Shown: positions 25,756-35,538, counted from the stretch's first letter. The stretch is 64,000 bases of DNA from Candidatus Gastranaerophilales bacterium (GCA_944324345.1 CALUVT010000002.1:62001-126000); one strand, 5' to 3'. Program-made: numbers and translations. Notes: a model not told the origin generated them from the letters alone.

Positions 25756-27098
25756 ACTCTTATAGTAGCAACGTTTTCTATGTGATAAGTGTGGCAAAAC
25801 ATATCAAATGGTTGTATGCTTTCAACGGTACAACCGTTTTCTGACAGATATTTTAAATCTCTGGCAAGAGTTGCCGGATTGCAGCTTACATAAATAATTT
25901 TTTCTTTTGTGTGTTTTAATGTTTCGTCCAAACTTTCCTTCGTACAGCCTTTTCTGGGAGGGTCAAGGATTGTAATATCAAACTTCTTTTTAATTGATTG
26001 TAAATATTTTGTTGTATCTTTTGCGTGTAATTCAACATTTTTTACGTTGTTGATTTCAAGAGCTTCATATGCTTTTTTAATTGAGTTTTTATTTTCTTCA
26101 ACACTCACTACATTCTTACATACATCTGATATGACAATTCCGAATGCTGCAATCCCTGCATACGCGTCAAGAACTGTAGGATTATTATATTTAGAAATTT
26201 CTTTTTTTACGTATTCAAAAATGTTTTCAGCACTTTTTGGATTTACTTGAAAGAAAGTATCAGCACCAATTTTGAAATATTTATCAAGTATTTTTTCCTC
26301 AATGTAATCGTCTCCACATATACAAACTGTTTCGGCTCCTAAAATAACATTTGTTTTTTGTTTATTAAAGTTTAGGCAAACACCCGTAATATCTACAAAG
26401 CCTTCAAATATTAGATGTGCAAGTTTTTGATATTTTTCAATGGCTTTTGTAGAATTAACAACAAGTGTTACAAGGCATTTTTTGTTAAATGATGAGTATC
26501 TTATTACAATATGGCGTAAGTCCCCTTTGTGTAGTTTTTCATTATATCCAGATATGTTTAATTTTGGGGCCATATCCCTGATAAATTCCACAATATCGTC
26601 GCAAATTTTCGGCTGAATTGGGCAATATTTGATGTTAACTATTTCGTGTGTTTTCGGTTTGTAGTAGCCTGCAAGAATGCGTTCAGAAACTTTTGTCTGA
26701 GACACAGGATATTGAATTTTGTGTCTATATGACTTTGTTTCAGGACTTGCTATTGGGTCGTTGACTTTTGTTGTAAGGTTGCCTATATTTTTCATTGCAT
26801 CTTCTACAATTTGTTTTTTTAATTCGAGTTGGTAGTTATAGTCTATAAATTGAATTTGGCAAGATCCACAGACATTTTGCATCGGACAAAACGGTTTTAT
26901 TCGATATTGTGAAGGGGTAAGTATCTCAATAACTTTAGCATTTGCAAAGTTTTTATTTAACTTTGTTATTTTAACTTTAACTTCATCTTCAGGGCAAACG
27001 TTTTCTACAAATATAACCTGGTTGTCAACTCTTGCAATTCCAGCTCCAAGATTAGACAATTTTTCTATTCTTACCGTGTATTCGTCATTTACATTCAT
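25752..27098 (-). CDS. rlmD: 23S rRNA (uracil-5-)-methyltransferase, RlmD/RumA family
   Basis: 448 residues. It has an N-terminal TRAM domain (YTVRIEKLSNLGAGIAR...VIFVENVCPEDEV), a 4Fe-4S cysteine set (FCPMQNVCGSCQIQ plus a later Cys), and the SAM-dependent domain with VLDAYAGIAAFGI, ILDPPRKGC and IYVSCNPATLARDL, where the Cys of SCNP is the catalytic nucleophile. It methylates uridine C5; RlmD (U1939) or RlmC-like specificity cannot be told from sequence alone. There is no Shine-Dalgarno; a TTGCGA-17-TATATT promoter ends 6 bases before the ATG. Confidence 0.88.
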   Translation of the reverse strand: MNVNDEYTVRIEKLSNLGAGIARVDNQVIFVENVCPEDEVKVKITKLNKNFANAKVIEILTPSQYRIKPFCPMQNVCGSCQIQFIDYNYQLELKKQIVEDAMKNIGNLTTKVNDPIASPETKSYRHKIQYPVSQTKVSERILAGYYKPKTHEIVNIKYCPIQPKICDDIVEFIRDMAPKLNISGYNEKLHKGDLRHIVIRYSSFNKKCLVTLVVNSTKAIEKYQKLAHLIFEGFVDITGVCLNFNKQKTNVILGAETVCICGDDYIEEKILDKYFKIGADTFFQVNPKSAENIFEYVKKEISKYNNPTVLDAYAGIAAFGIVISDVCKNVVSVEENKNSIKKAYEALEINNVKNVELHAKDTTKYLQSIKKKFDITILDPPRKGCTKESLDETLKHTKEKIIYVSCNPATLARDLKYLSENGCTVESIQPFDMFCHTYHIENVATIRV

Positions 27099-27104
27099 AA
27101 GTCA

Positions 27105-27133
27105 AATATACGATAATCAAAGCTATTTCGCAA
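27105..27133 (-). promoter_or_regulatory. Promoter of rlmD, leaderless type
   Basis: TTGCGA and TATATT with 17-bp spacing; the -10 box ends 6 bases before the ATG. Transcription would start at or next to the start codon. Confidence 0.65.
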
Positions 27134-27227
27134 TAATAAATTACAATAATGAATTGTTGTATAAAAGCCAATTAATATTATAAATTTTGTTTGCAAGGAA
27201 CAGCAGAATAAAAGCTCTAAATACGCA

Positions 27228-27254
27228 AAAAAAAGAGCCCTATCGGCTCTTTTT
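27228..27254 (-). terminator. Terminator of tRNA-Val
   Basis: AAAAGAGCC and GGCTCTTTT pair around a short loop just after tRNA-Val on the minus strand, with a T run following. Confidence 0.8.
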
Positions 27255-27257
27255 AAA

Positions 27258-27333
27258 TGGTGGGCGTTAGAAGACTCGAACTTCTGACATCCTCCTTGTA
27301 AGGGAGGCGCTCTACCAACTGAGCTAAACGCCC
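27258..27333 (-). tRNA. tRNA-Val (UAC)
   Basis: A 76-base cloverleaf: acceptor GGGCGTT/AACGCCC, anticodon stem CCTCC/GGAGG around CTTACAA (anticodon TAC), T loop GTTCGAG, and an encoded CCA end. It lies directly after the gene ending at 27384 and may share its transcript. Confidence 0.95.
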
Positions 27334-27383
27334 TCAGCAGAATCTATATTAAACAAAACATATTTGTATGTCAACTACTTTTT

Positions 27384-27797
27384 TTAAATATTTTCTTCTT
27401 CGCTAGTCTCTTTTTTTTGTTCGGCTTGTTGTTTTTCATATTCCATGCGGGCCTTTACTTTTATTTCATGCTTTTCTCCGTGGTGCGCTTCTTCCCTTTT
27501 ATAACGTTGGTCTACCCACCATTTTGCCATGTGGTAGATTATTCCCTTTTTGACAGGTTTTGGGGTTGAATAATCAAAATTGTCTGCTTTGGTTTTTCTG
27601 GGCTTGGATTTCAGTTTTGTTTTAAGCGGATTATCGAGATCGTCGAGTTTAAGTTTTGGTGAAGGGGCAATGTCCATGTAATCATTCAAATCAGCTTCAT
27701 TAACGGCATAAACCTCCGGGCTTACGTAGCCATCTTCAGCTTTTACGAAGTGCGGTAACAGTAGTATAAAAGTAAGTATTAAAAATTTTTTTAGCAT
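27384..27797 (-). CDS. Small exported protein of unknown function
   Basis: 137 residues. Residues 1-20 (MLKKFLILTFILLLPHFVKA) form a clear Sec signal peptide with cleavage after VKA. The mature part is polar: a Pro/Lys-rich middle and a highly charged helical C-terminus (RYKREEAHHGEKHEIKVKAR to EEENI). It follows the PHP gene by 13 bases, so the two are probably co-transcribed. No family recognised. Confidence 0.7.
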   Translation of the reverse strand: MLKKFLILTFILLLPHFVKAEDGYVSPEVYAVNEADLNDYMDIAPSPKLKLDDLDNPLKTKLKSKPRKTKADNFDYSTPKPVKKGIIYHMAKWWVDQRYKREEAHHGEKHEIKVKARMEYEKQQAEQKKETSEEENI

Positions 27798-27810
27798 TTT
27801 CCCCTCAAAT

Positions 27811-28971
27811 TTATGTATATGGACATCTTGTTATTAAATCCTTCCCGTGTGAATCCAGGCCTCCGGTTTTTAAAAGATTAAATTTGCTCGCTGCATTATC
27901 TATTTTATCACTCCATTCAATAAAATATCTTCCTTCATAGGATTGATAATACCCTTCGTAAAATAGTGCTTTTTCATGTCCGTATTTTTTAAATTTTTCA
28001 AAAAGATACGTATAAAATTCTGGGCAGTAGGCTTTAGTTCTCGCAGGATGAGCGATAGACATTACTCCGGACTTAATTGTAGTAATGAAATCTACAGCTT
28101 CCTCAAAGGAAGAAAACGCCTCAAGCATATTCCCTATTGATGGGTGTGACTGAAGATATATCGTACGTGCGATTTGAATTTTTTGTTCAATTTCATCAGG
28201 AATAGCAGGAAGTGAACTTTGTGTGTACATTTCAAGCACTTTTTTGTAAATTTGATGATATGGTTCTTGCCCTTTGAAAAGGTACTTATATTTTTTAATT
28301 GGCTCTTCGTATGAAAAATTCGCATTAGGATAATAATAACTTAATAAAATTTTGCCTGATGTATATTTTTTTAGCGGATGAGCGACTTCATCTTGGCCTT
28401 TTTTTATCATAATGTGACACTTAGAAGCTTCTTCAAGGTTAAAATTATATCCGGAAAGTTTTTCATTAAGTTTTTTTATTGTATCTTTTGCAAGTTGTAA
28501 CTTTAAGTTTCTTTTATCTTTTAAATACTCGTTTAATCTTTTATCGAAAGGATCTATTCCGTAAACCAGCAAGTGTATTTGTAGAGGTTTTTTCTGTTGT
28601 AGAAAATCTATTGCTACCGTTGAAATTTCAACTCCAAAAGTTATATTTAAATTTTTGAATTCTTTTTGTTTTGATAGTTCCAAGGCTTCTTTTGTCCCAT
28701 CAATTGTGTCATGGTCTGTAATTGCGAATAAAAAATCCTTATTATATTTCTCTGTTATTTCTTTTGCACTGTATAAGAGTTCTTTTACAGACATTGAACC
28801 GTCTGAATGGTTGGTGTGGATGTGTAAATTTGCAGAAAATTCTCCACTTTTAAGATAACGAAAATCATGAGAATCAAGAACTTCAGGATTATTTCTTTCT
28901 CCTGGTTTAAAAGATTTTTCGTTAAGCTTTCTAACGCTTTCGATAAAGGCTTTTTCATCCAAAATATTCAT
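27811..28971 (-). CDS. PHP-domain phosphoesterase
   Basis: 386 residues. The PHP metal site is seen in ANLHIHTNHSDGSMSVKELL (HxH...HSDG), FAITDHDTIDGT (D-H-D), a later SIAHPART and the C-terminal GLDSHGKD. This is the pattern of PHP family members such as the YciV/RNase AM group that cleave phosphodiesters in nucleotides or RNA ends; an insert of about 130 residues between the second and third motifs makes it longer than YciV (about 290 residues). The exact substrate is unknown. It lacks a Shine-Dalgarno, and a TTGTTT-17-TAAAAT promoter ends 6 bases before the ATG. The small exported protein follows in the same operon. Confidence 0.8.
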   Translation of the reverse strand: MNILDEKAFIESVRKLNEKSFKPGERNNPEVLDSHDFRYLKSGEFSANLHIHTNHSDGSMSVKELLYSAKEITEKYNKDFLFAITDHDTIDGTKEALELSKQKEFKNLNITFGVEISTVAIDFLQQKKPLQIHLLVYGIDPFDKRLNEYLKDKRNLKLQLAKDTIKKLNEKLSGYNFNLEEASKCHIMIKKGQDEVAHPLKKYTSGKILLSYYYPNANFSYEEPIKKYKYLFKGQEPYHQIYKKVLEMYTQSSLPAIPDEIEQKIQIARTIYLQSHPSIGNMLEAFSSFEEAVDFITTIKSGVMSIAHPARTKAYCPEFYTYLFEKFKKYGHEKALFYEGYYQSYEGRYFIEWSDKIDNAASKFNLLKTGGLDSHGKDLITRCPYT

Positions 28972-28977
28972 AATTTT

Positions 28978-29006
28978 ATTTTACACGAAAAATTTTTCGG
29001 AAACAA
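28978..29006 (-). promoter_or_regulatory. Promoter of the PHP gene, leaderless type
   Basis: TTGTTT and TAAAAT with 17-bp spacing; 6 bases lie between the -10 box and the ATG. Confidence 0.6.
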
Positions 29007-29071
29007 AATTGATTAAGTGTCGTCAGGAATATTAAAAATGTGTGACAATTTGTAGAAGATAGGGGATGTAA

Positions 29072-30043
29072 ATGTCTGTTATACGTTATAATGAAGAAGA
29101 TTTATACAAAGATTTAAGGTCTGATTTAAAGGTCGACGAGTTTGAATTAAGTGATATCGATAATGTTGATGAAGATGAACCAAGAGTATTTAATTCTATA
29201 TCTAATGATGATGATATCTTGCAAATGTATTTAAAAGATATAGGTAAAGTAAAATTATTAAATTCCCGAGAAGAAAAATTATTGGGTAAGCAGATAAAAG
29301 AAGGGAAGAAAAGTCAGGCAGATATTGCAAAAAGGAAACTTGTACAAGCAAACTTGCGTCTTGTTGTCAGTATTGCAAAAAAATATATTGGGCAGGGTGT
29401 TTTATTTATGGATCTTGTTCAAGAGGGTTCTTTAGGCTTAATTAAGGCTGCAGAAAAATTTGACTATTCAAAGAATTTTAAATTTTCTACCTATGCGACC
29501 TGGTGGATAAAGCAAACGATAATAAGGGCAATATCAAACAGTTCAAGAACTATTCGTATACCTGTACACATGACCGATAAGATACGAAAATACAAAAAAA
29601 TATATACTACTTTATCTTTTGAATTAGGAAGAGAACCAAATGATTATGAAATTGCAGACCGTTTAGGGATTAGTGCAAAGCAGTTGTTAACAGTAAAAAA
29701 ATCAATTATAAAAGAACCGATTAGTTTGGAAACTCCTGTGACAGATGACTTAAATATCGGAGATTATATTGAAGACAAATCATACAGGTCACCAGAGGTT
29801 CAGACGAAAAATAATGTTTTAAAAGGCAGTATTGAAGAGTTGTTGGATACCTTACCTGAAAGAGAGAAAAAAATTATAAGCTGCCGTTTCGGGATAAATG
29901 GTGAAATTCCAAAAACATTGGAACAGTTGGGAGAGATAATGGGATATTCAAAAGAAAGGATAAGGCAGTTAGAAGATTCCGCTCTTTCCAAAATAAGAGA
30001 ACGAAAAGAGTTACAGCATTTCAGAGATTTTATAGAGGATTAA
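29072..30043 (+). CDS. RNA polymerase sigma-70 family factor (RpoD/SigA-like)
   Basis: 323 residues. Region 1.2 ([22 protein letters not shown], about 47-70), region 2 ([53 protein letters not shown]), region 3, and region 4 with the helix-turn-helix [20 protein letters not shown] are all present. This is the group 1/2 pattern, able to read TTGACA/TATAAT promoters such as those seen across this window. Region 1.1 is replaced by a short acidic N-terminus, so it could be the primary factor or a group 2 paralogue as is common in cyanobacteria. A GGGGATG-containing purine stretch precedes the ATG. Confidence 0.92.
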   Translation: MSVIRYNEEDLYKDLRSDLKVDEFELSDIDNVDEDEPRVFNSISNDDDILQMYLKDIGKVKLLNSREEKLLGKQIKEGKKSQADIAKRKLVQANLRLVVSIAKKYIGQGVLFMDLVQEGSLGLIKAAEKFDYSKNFKFSTYATWWIKQTIIRAISNSSRTIRIPVHMTDKIRKYKKIYTTLSFELGREPNDYEIADRLGISAKQLLTVKKSIIKEPISLETPVTDDLNIGDYIEDKSYRSPEVQTKNNVLKGSIEELLDTLPEREKKIISCRFGINGEIPKTLEQLGEIMGYSKERIRQLEDSALSKIRERKELQHFRDFIED

Positions 30044-30080
30044 TCATAACTTAAAAAGGGTGTGTATACATCCTTTTTTA

Positions 30081-31733
30081 TTAAACAGAAATGAGTGATT
30101 TTGCAAATTCAATTGATTGCTCATTAATTTCTCCACCGGCCAGTTCCGCAAGAGCTTTAATTCTGTTTTCTCCGGTTAAAACATATACCTCAACTTTAGT
30201 TTCATCATTTTGAGACTTTCTGACATAAAAATGTTTATCAGCACGGGATGCTATAATTGGCTGATGGGTTATTAAGATTATCTGGTGGTATTTTGAAAGT
30301 TCCGAAATTTCATCAGCAACGCTTTGCGAGGCTTTACCGGAAATTCCGGTATCTATTTCATCAAATATTACTGTGTTAATATCGTCACTTTGAGCAAAAA
30401 TTGATTTTATCGCCAGCATTACTCGTGAAATTTCTCCGCCGGATGCAACTTTTGCAAGTGGTTTCAAGTCTTCAGAAACATTTGTTGATATCAAAAATTC
30501 AACGCTGTCAATTCCGTCGGAACTTAATTCTTTTGGCTCCACAGCGATTTTAAATCTCGCTTTTGGAAGTTCCAATTTCTCTAGTTTTTCTTCAATTAGT
30601 ACAGATAAAACTTGGGCATAATTTTGTCTGTTTTCGCTTATTTCTTGAGCTTCTTTTTCCAGTTCTTTGTAGTATGAAGAAATTTTTGCTTCCAGTTCAT
30701 CCGCGTTTTGTGTCGAAAATTCAATCGCACTCAATTCATTTGAAAATTTTTCATATGAATCCAGAACAGATTGGAGGGTCCCACCATATTTGCGTTTTAG
30801 TTTGTCTAATAAAAATAGTCTTTCTTGTATTTGGTTCAATCTTTCTGTATCATTGTCAAGATTTTGACTGTAATTTCTAAGCTCGCTGCTTATGTCTCTT
30901 AAATTTTCGATTGAGTCTATTAAATTTTGTTCAAGCTCTTCAAGTTTGCCGTCATAAGATGAAGCTTTTGATATATTTTGTTTTATTTTTCCGAGAGCCT
31001 CAAGGATAGAGCCTTCATCACCGTTGATTGCCCAGTAGGAAGTTCCTGTAAGTTCCTTCAATTTTTCTGCATTTTCCAAAACTTCTAATTCTTTTGTTAA
31101 CTCTTCATCTTCGTTTGCAGACGTAATATTGGCACTTTCAATTTCATTTATCTGGAATTTTAAAAACTCAATCTGGCTTTCAGTTGCATTCGAAGCTGTT
31201 TTTAAGTTTTCTAATTGAGATTGCAGGTTTGTATATTCTTTGTATTTTTCTCGATAGAGGCTAAGTTTTTCTCCGAATGAATCTTTTGCGTAGTTATCTA
31301 ACAGCGTAATATGGTATTTGGGCTGCATAAAAGCATAGGTTTGGTGCTGGGAGTGAATATCAAGAAAATAATTTTTTAATTGTTTTATAAACTCTTGATT
31401 AACCAGAGTTCCATTAACCCTCGATCTAACGGAATTTTGAGTAATTTCTTTCGTTAGTACAATTTCAGAACCAAAATTGTCAACTCCGTTTTCTTCAAAT
31501 AACTGATTTAGATCATGTTTTGTATTTTCTATTACAAGCTCAATAACAGCCTTTTCTTTCCCATGCTTTATAACTTCTTTTGATACTCTTGGGGCAAAAG
31601 TGATGTCTATGGCATTTATAAGAATACTTTTACCTGCCCCGGTTTCTCCGGTTATAACATTCAAGCCTTTGTCAAAATTAGCCGTTAATTCATCAATAAG
31701 TATATAATCTTTTATCCTGAGCTGTTTTATCAT
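30081..31733 (-). CDS. recN: DNA repair ATPase RecN
   Basis: 550 residues. SMC-like: N-terminal MIKQLRIKDYILIDEL, Walker A ITGETGAGKS, a long coiled coil broken in the middle, and the C-terminal ABC signature ASGGEISRVMLAIK and Walker B TVIFDEIDTGISG with ITHQPIIAS. It acts early in recombinational repair of double-strand breaks. The ATG at 31733 is chosen over TTG at 31751; a TTGCCC-17-TATGCT promoter ends 6 bases before it and there is no Shine-Dalgarno. The 3' end abuts that of the sigma factor gene. Confidence 0.94.
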   Translation of the reverse strand: MIKQLRIKDYILIDELTANFDKGLNVITGETGAGKSILINAIDITFAPRVSKEVIKHGKEKAVIELVIENTKHDLNQLFEENGVDNFGSEIVLTKEITQNSVRSRVNGTLVNQEFIKQLKNYFLDIHSQHQTYAFMQPKYHITLLDNYAKDSFGEKLSLYREKYKEYTNLQSQLENLKTASNATESQIEFLKFQINEIESANITSANEDEELTKELEVLENAEKLKELTGTSYWAINGDEGSILEALGKIKQNISKASSYDGKLEELEQNLIDSIENLRDISSELRNYSQNLDNDTERLNQIQERLFLLDKLKRKYGGTLQSVLDSYEKFSNELSAIEFSTQNADELEAKISSYYKELEKEAQEISENRQNYAQVLSVLIEEKLEKLELPKARFKIAVEPKELSSDGIDSVEFLISTNVSEDLKPLAKVASGGEISRVMLAIKSIFAQSDDINTVIFDEIDTGISGKASQSVADEISELSKYHQIILITHQPIIASRADKHFYVRKSQNDETKVEVYVLTGENRIKALAELAGGEINEQSIEFAKSLISV

Positions 31734-31739
31734 ATATAT

Positions 31740-31768
31740 AGCATAAAACAATATTCTGTTTTGGGCAA
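31740..31768 (-). promoter_or_regulatory. Promoter of recN, leaderless type
   Basis: TTGCCC and TATGCT with 17-bp spacing; the -10 box ends 6 bases before the ATG. It overlaps the 3' end of the upstream glycosidase-like gene. Confidence 0.55.
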
Positions 31769-31783
31769 GAGTTAATTGACTTG

Positions 31784-34078
31784 TTATGCCCGTTTAAGTT
31801 CATAAATTCTGAATTCACTCGGCTCAAGTTTGTCAAAATGTAATGTAGATGTTTCTTTGTCAAAAGCTGTTGCTGTAAACTCTCCATCATCAATATAATG
31901 TTCTTTAAGAATTGTATAATCCGAGGGGAGATTTATTGTTTTATCAAATATAGCTTTTCCGTGCATAATTTCCGAATAGCTGTTGTTATTTTCATCAAAC
32001 ATTGTGACAAGTTCTGTTGTATATTTGTAATTTGATACAACTAAATATGCAGTTTTTAAAGGAGCTTTAGAAATAATCCATGCTGCAAACCCATCATCAT
32101 CTTGAGTAATTATTTGAGCTTCACCTTCAGTTATGATTGGTGTATTTTTTACAAAAACGTCAATAGCATTGAATTTTTTGTAGAAATTCTCATTATTTTC
32201 TCGTGGCATTGAGGCCTCTTCCCCAATAGCAGCTTCTATTCCACGTTTAGTAAAACTTTCATCACCGTCGACATAAAGCATAGGACGACTTGCGAATTTT
32301 CCTCCTGGTAAAAATTTATATTTAAACCATTTATATAAGGCTCCATCTTCACTCAGCTGTCCGGGATATTGGTTTATACACCTGAATTCTCCGTCTTGGT
32401 TGTTGTAAGTTTTTAATATAGAAAGCTTTTCTCCTTTTTTAAAGTTTACGTTATAATTCGCAAGATGCTGGTTATCTTCCGTAATTTTTTCAGGAGTTTT
32501 TTCATTTTGGGATACAATATCATTTCCCCATAGCAAATCAAAATTCATGTCCTTATGATATTCTTTTAGGTAGTCATCCCAGAGCATGTATTCTGCAAGA
32601 GTTCCAAAATATGGAATTCTGGATTTCATTGTTTTGTTTAATTTCCCCAAAACTGTTCTTGGAGCTCTATAGCTTATTGGTTTTCCGTTGTGTTCAGAGA
32701 CTTTGTCAACTATATGGTCAATGTGGTCAACTCTAAAACCATCAAAATTGTATTCGTTTTGTAGCTGCTCCATATAGTTTATAAAGTAATCAATAACAGG
32801 TTTGTTGTAAGTTCCATTTTCTAAAAAACAGAAATAATAAGGAGTTTGGCAATCAAGATTAGCGAAGTTTGTGACATCTTCTCCCTTGTAATCGTAATGT
32901 TTAAATGTAGGATACCCTCCGCATTCGCTCATTTTGTCATATATTGGAGTTCCTGCAGAACACCAAGCACCGCCTGGTGCAGGCCATAGGCCTTCCTTTA
33001 TAAGTTCTTGGATTGCATCAATCTGTTTTGTTATATCATCTTCAGTTATTTTTTGAGATTTTTTGAAATCATGAATTTTCGCAACAATTTCTTTTGCTCG
33101 CTTTTGGATTTTCTCCTGCGATGTCTTTTTCATCATATTGTCAGAAAGAGTTTTCTTAGCTTCTGTCATAAGACTGTCAAATGTGTCATATATGTTTTTG
33201 TAATGTGAAGTTAAGTCACCGCATGAACCGCTTTGAGAATCTTTGTAAATGTTTTTAATCAGTTCAACGTCTTCATCATCGAATGACTGTGGCATATTTT
33301 TTGCTATTCTGTCAATATTTGCTTCAAGTTCTTTATTTAATTCCGCGATATCAAACCATCTTGCAATTTCCGGGTTTGCAAGTACTGCTTTTGAAAATCT
33401 TCCTGTTTGCGGCAAAATATCATATATTACAGGATGGCCTGCAAGTTGTGAGAGCATTATAAAGGTTTTAACCTGTTCCTTTGCATCTAAACCGGTATCT
33501 TTATAAATGCCTTCATCAAGAATATTCTCACTTACTTCAGAACTTTTAGGCAGGTATGCACAACCAAATTCTCTCGGATGAAATGGAATTAGATATATTG
33601 TTGTGTTAAATATACCATTTTCGAGATTTCCTGTGGGAAGAATTAAAAGTTGTCTCAGCCAATCCAGAAATTTCCCGGGCTCTTTGGAGTTGTTTCCATT
33701 CCCAAGTCCTGCAAGGTTTATGAGTTTAATGTCATGCCCTTCTTTTTGAATCCAAGCGGAATTTTTTATATTGTTTCTGGCTAGAACGCTTATTTTGTCA
33801 TTGTAAAAATGAAATTTACCATCATCAAATATGTGATTTGCTTTCCACTTAATTTCCAATCCAAAGAGTACTTCTTCAATTGAAAGTTCCTCCAATGCTT
33901 TCATGTAGGAATAGGGAAGATAGCCGTATTTGTTAATAAGTTTTTCCAGTTCAGATTTTCTCTCTTCGGAGATATTTTCAAACGGGTATTTATTTTTTAA
34001 ATATGTATAAAATTCATTAAGTTTTTCTGATTTATCGGTTGCCAAATTATTCTTTTTTTTGAAAAGAATGTCTAACAT
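31784..34078 (-). CDS. GH13-like (alpha-amylase superfamily) enzyme
   Basis: 764 residues. The segment NFDGFRVDHIDHIVDK near residue 449 matches the beta-4 strand of the GH13 barrel with the nucleophile Asp (GFRxDxxxH). Upstream, IYLIPFHPREFGCAYLP and GHPVIYDILPQTGRFSK fit the early barrel strands, and PYFGTLAEYMLWDDY would hold the general-acid Glu. A final beta-rich domain follows (about 650-764). It should act on an alpha-glucan or glucoside in the cytoplasm, since no signal peptide is present. Much of the sequence is divergent, with a helical insert near 280-360. The ATG at 34078 has GGAG at 7 bases. It may be a glycosidase or a transferase. Confidence 0.65.
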   Translation of the reverse strand: MLDILFKKKNNLATDKSEKLNEFYTYLKNKYPFENISEERKSELEKLINKYGYLPYSYMKALEELSIEEVLFGLEIKWKANHIFDDGKFHFYNDKISVLARNNIKNSAWIQKEGHDIKLINLAGLGNGNNSKEPGKFLDWLRQLLILPTGNLENGIFNTTIYLIPFHPREFGCAYLPKSSEVSENILDEGIYKDTGLDAKEQVKTFIMLSQLAGHPVIYDILPQTGRFSKAVLANPEIARWFDIAELNKELEANIDRIAKNMPQSFDDEDVELIKNIYKDSQSGSCGDLTSHYKNIYDTFDSLMTEAKKTLSDNMMKKTSQEKIQKRAKEIVAKIHDFKKSQKITEDDITKQIDAIQELIKEGLWPAPGGAWCSAGTPIYDKMSECGGYPTFKHYDYKGEDVTNFANLDCQTPYYFCFLENGTYNKPVIDYFINYMEQLQNEYNFDGFRVDHIDHIVDKVSEHNGKPISYRAPRTVLGKLNKTMKSRIPYFGTLAEYMLWDDYLKEYHKDMNFDLLWGNDIVSQNEKTPEKITEDNQHLANYNVNFKKGEKLSILKTYNNQDGEFRCINQYPGQLSEDGALYKWFKYKFLPGGKFASRPMLYVDGDESFTKRGIEAAIGEEASMPRENNENFYKKFNAIDVFVKNTPIITEGEAQIITQDDDGFAAWIISKAPLKTAYLVVSNYKYTTELVTMFDENNNSYSEIMHGKAIFDKTINLPSDYTILKEHYIDDGEFTATAFDKETSTLHFDKLEPSEFRIYELKRA

Positions 34079-34274
34079 ATTCACACTCCTCTTACAAAAG
34101 TAATTCCGTACTGATATTATAGCATAATAAAAATTTTTTTTATAACTTTAAAAATAATTGTATATTTTACAATAATATTGGACAGTCGGGTAATGGATTA
34201 ATACTTATAGATATTATTAAATGATTCTAGGTTAGAACGTTAAATGCTTTGGCATTAGTGAAAGTGGGGTAGAT

Positions 34275-34967
34275 ATGGCTCAAAAAACAATAGAAACAAA
34301 AACAACAAAAACAATTAGTGTAATTATCGTAGAAGATTTTAAACTCACCAGAGTAGGTTTAAGATGTGCTTTAAACGCTAATGATGATATCAACGTAGTT
34401 GCAGAGGCAGAAGATGCTGTTGAAGGTCTGAAACTTATTGAAAAACATAAACCGGATGTTATTTTAATGGATTTAGGGCTTCCCGGCATGAACGGTATTG
34501 AGGCTATGATTAAGTGTAAAGAGATGATGTTTGATTCAAAAATTATTGCATTAACTTCTCATGACAGAAGTGAAGAAGTTATTGCCGCATTGAGTTCAGG
34601 GGCTAGTGCTTATTGCTTAAAAGATATTGACCCACAAAAGCTTGCAGACGTTGTAAGGGATGTTTCAACAGGGGTTTGTTGGATTGATCCCATGGTTGCA
34701 CAAATGACTTTAAATGCATTGCCAAAGATTGATAATATTGGATTTCTACCAAATAAGACAAATACAGAAGGACGTGTTCCATTGACAGAAAGAGAATTTG
34801 AGGTCTTGAAGCATCTTGTGTCCGGAAAAAGCAATACGGAGATTGCAAAAGAACTTATTGTTAGTGTGCATACTGCTAAAGCTCATGTATGTTCTATTCT
34901 GCAGAAAATGTGTGTTAATGATAGGGTTCAGGCAGCAGTAAAAGCTGTAAAAGAAGGAATGGTATAA
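34275..34967 (+). CDS. NarL/LuxR-family response regulator
   Basis: 230 residues. The receiver domain has the acidic pair Glu20-Asp21, phospho-acceptor Asp66 (VILMDLGLPGMNG), Thr94 and Lys116 (CLKDID). After a linker, a LuxR-type DNA-binding domain starts at LTEREFEVLKHLVSGKSNTE and contains HTAKAHVCSILQKM. It should act as a phosphorylation-dependent transcription factor. No histidine kinase gene is in the window, so the partner is unknown. A GGGGTAG precedes the ATG. A perfect terminator follows. Confidence 0.93.
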   Translation: MAQKTIETKTTKTISVIIVEDFKLTRVGLRCALNANDDINVVAEAEDAVEGLKLIEKHKPDVILMDLGLPGMNGIEAMIKCKEMMFDSKIIALTSHDRSEEVIAALSSGASAYCLKDIDPQKLADVVRDVSTGVCWIDPMVAQMTLNALPKIDNIGFLPNKTNTEGRVPLTEREFEVLKHLVSGKSNTEIAKELIVSVHTAKAHVCSILQKMCVNDRVQAAVKAVKEGMV

Positions 34968-35000
34968 GTAGTAATTCCTGTAATTTCCATGCATTTATTT

Positions 35001-35036
35001 AAAATAAGAGGATTATATTCTAATCCTCTTTTATTT
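35001..35036. terminator. Bidirectional terminator after the response regulator
   Basis: AAATAAGAGGATTA and TAATCCTCTTTTATTT pair in a 14-bp stem. It overlaps the 3' end of the convergent kinase gene. Confidence 0.85.
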
Positions 35037-35538
35037 TACTTATAATTTCTAAAACCTGCTTTTCAAGAAGTTCATAGTTAGAATTGTTGTCTATTACAAA
35101 ATCCCAATTATTCACATTATCAAGACCCACTTCAGTTATGTCATTTTCTCCAACCAATTCACCTCTGGATGCTCTTGTTTGTCTTGTGGCCTCAACTCGA
35201 ATTGCTATTGCTCCGGCATTTTTAAATACTTCGTATTCATGAGGTACTCTGACATCTGTGACAATAATATTTCCATCTTGTTCAATGATTTTTTTTAGCC
35301 AATAATCAGGATCTTGAGCCCTGCCCCAGTTTCCCAAATCTATTAAGTCTTGACGGTAGAGGGGTTTGTTTTTTTCAATTTCTTCATAAGTTAAATTATT
35401 TTTTTTACCATAGGTTAGTTTTATAATATCCCCCATTGCACATCTTCTATAATCAGGCATGTGTTTTAGCATTATTTTTGCAGCTGTGTCTTTGCCTGAG
35501 TATTGCTTACCTGAAAAAATTATAATTTTATTTGCCAT
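35020..35538 (-). CDS. P-loop small-molecule kinase, phosphomevalonate/nucleotide kinase-like
   Basis: 172 residues. It begins NKIIIFSGKQYSGKDTAAK with a P-loop at 10-17. The order YRQDLIDLGNWGRAQDPDYW, IIVTDVRVPHEYEVF, RVEATRQTRASRG and EVGLDN...WDFVIDNN resembles animal-type phosphomevalonate kinase and phage deoxynucleoside monophosphate kinases, which share this fold. The substrate cannot be decided from sequence; no mevalonate gene is near. An AAGGAGAG precedes the ATG. It is flanked by unrelated genes. Confidence 0.65.
   Translation of the reverse strand: MANKIIIFSGKQYSGKDTAAKIMLKHMPDYRRCAMGDIIKLTYGKKNNLTYEEIEKNKPLYRQDLIDLGNWGRAQDPDYWLKKIIEQDGNIIVTDVRVPHEYEVFKNAGAIAIRVEATRQTRASRGELVGENDITEVGLDNVNNWDFVIDNNSNYELLEKQVLEIISKIKED

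Noticed and set aside
14380-34270. Shared GTGAAAGT before three start codons (near 14380 minus, 18899 and 34258 plus)
   Set aside because: Too short, at varying distance from the starts, and found in only three places; more likely coincidence in purine-rich leaders.
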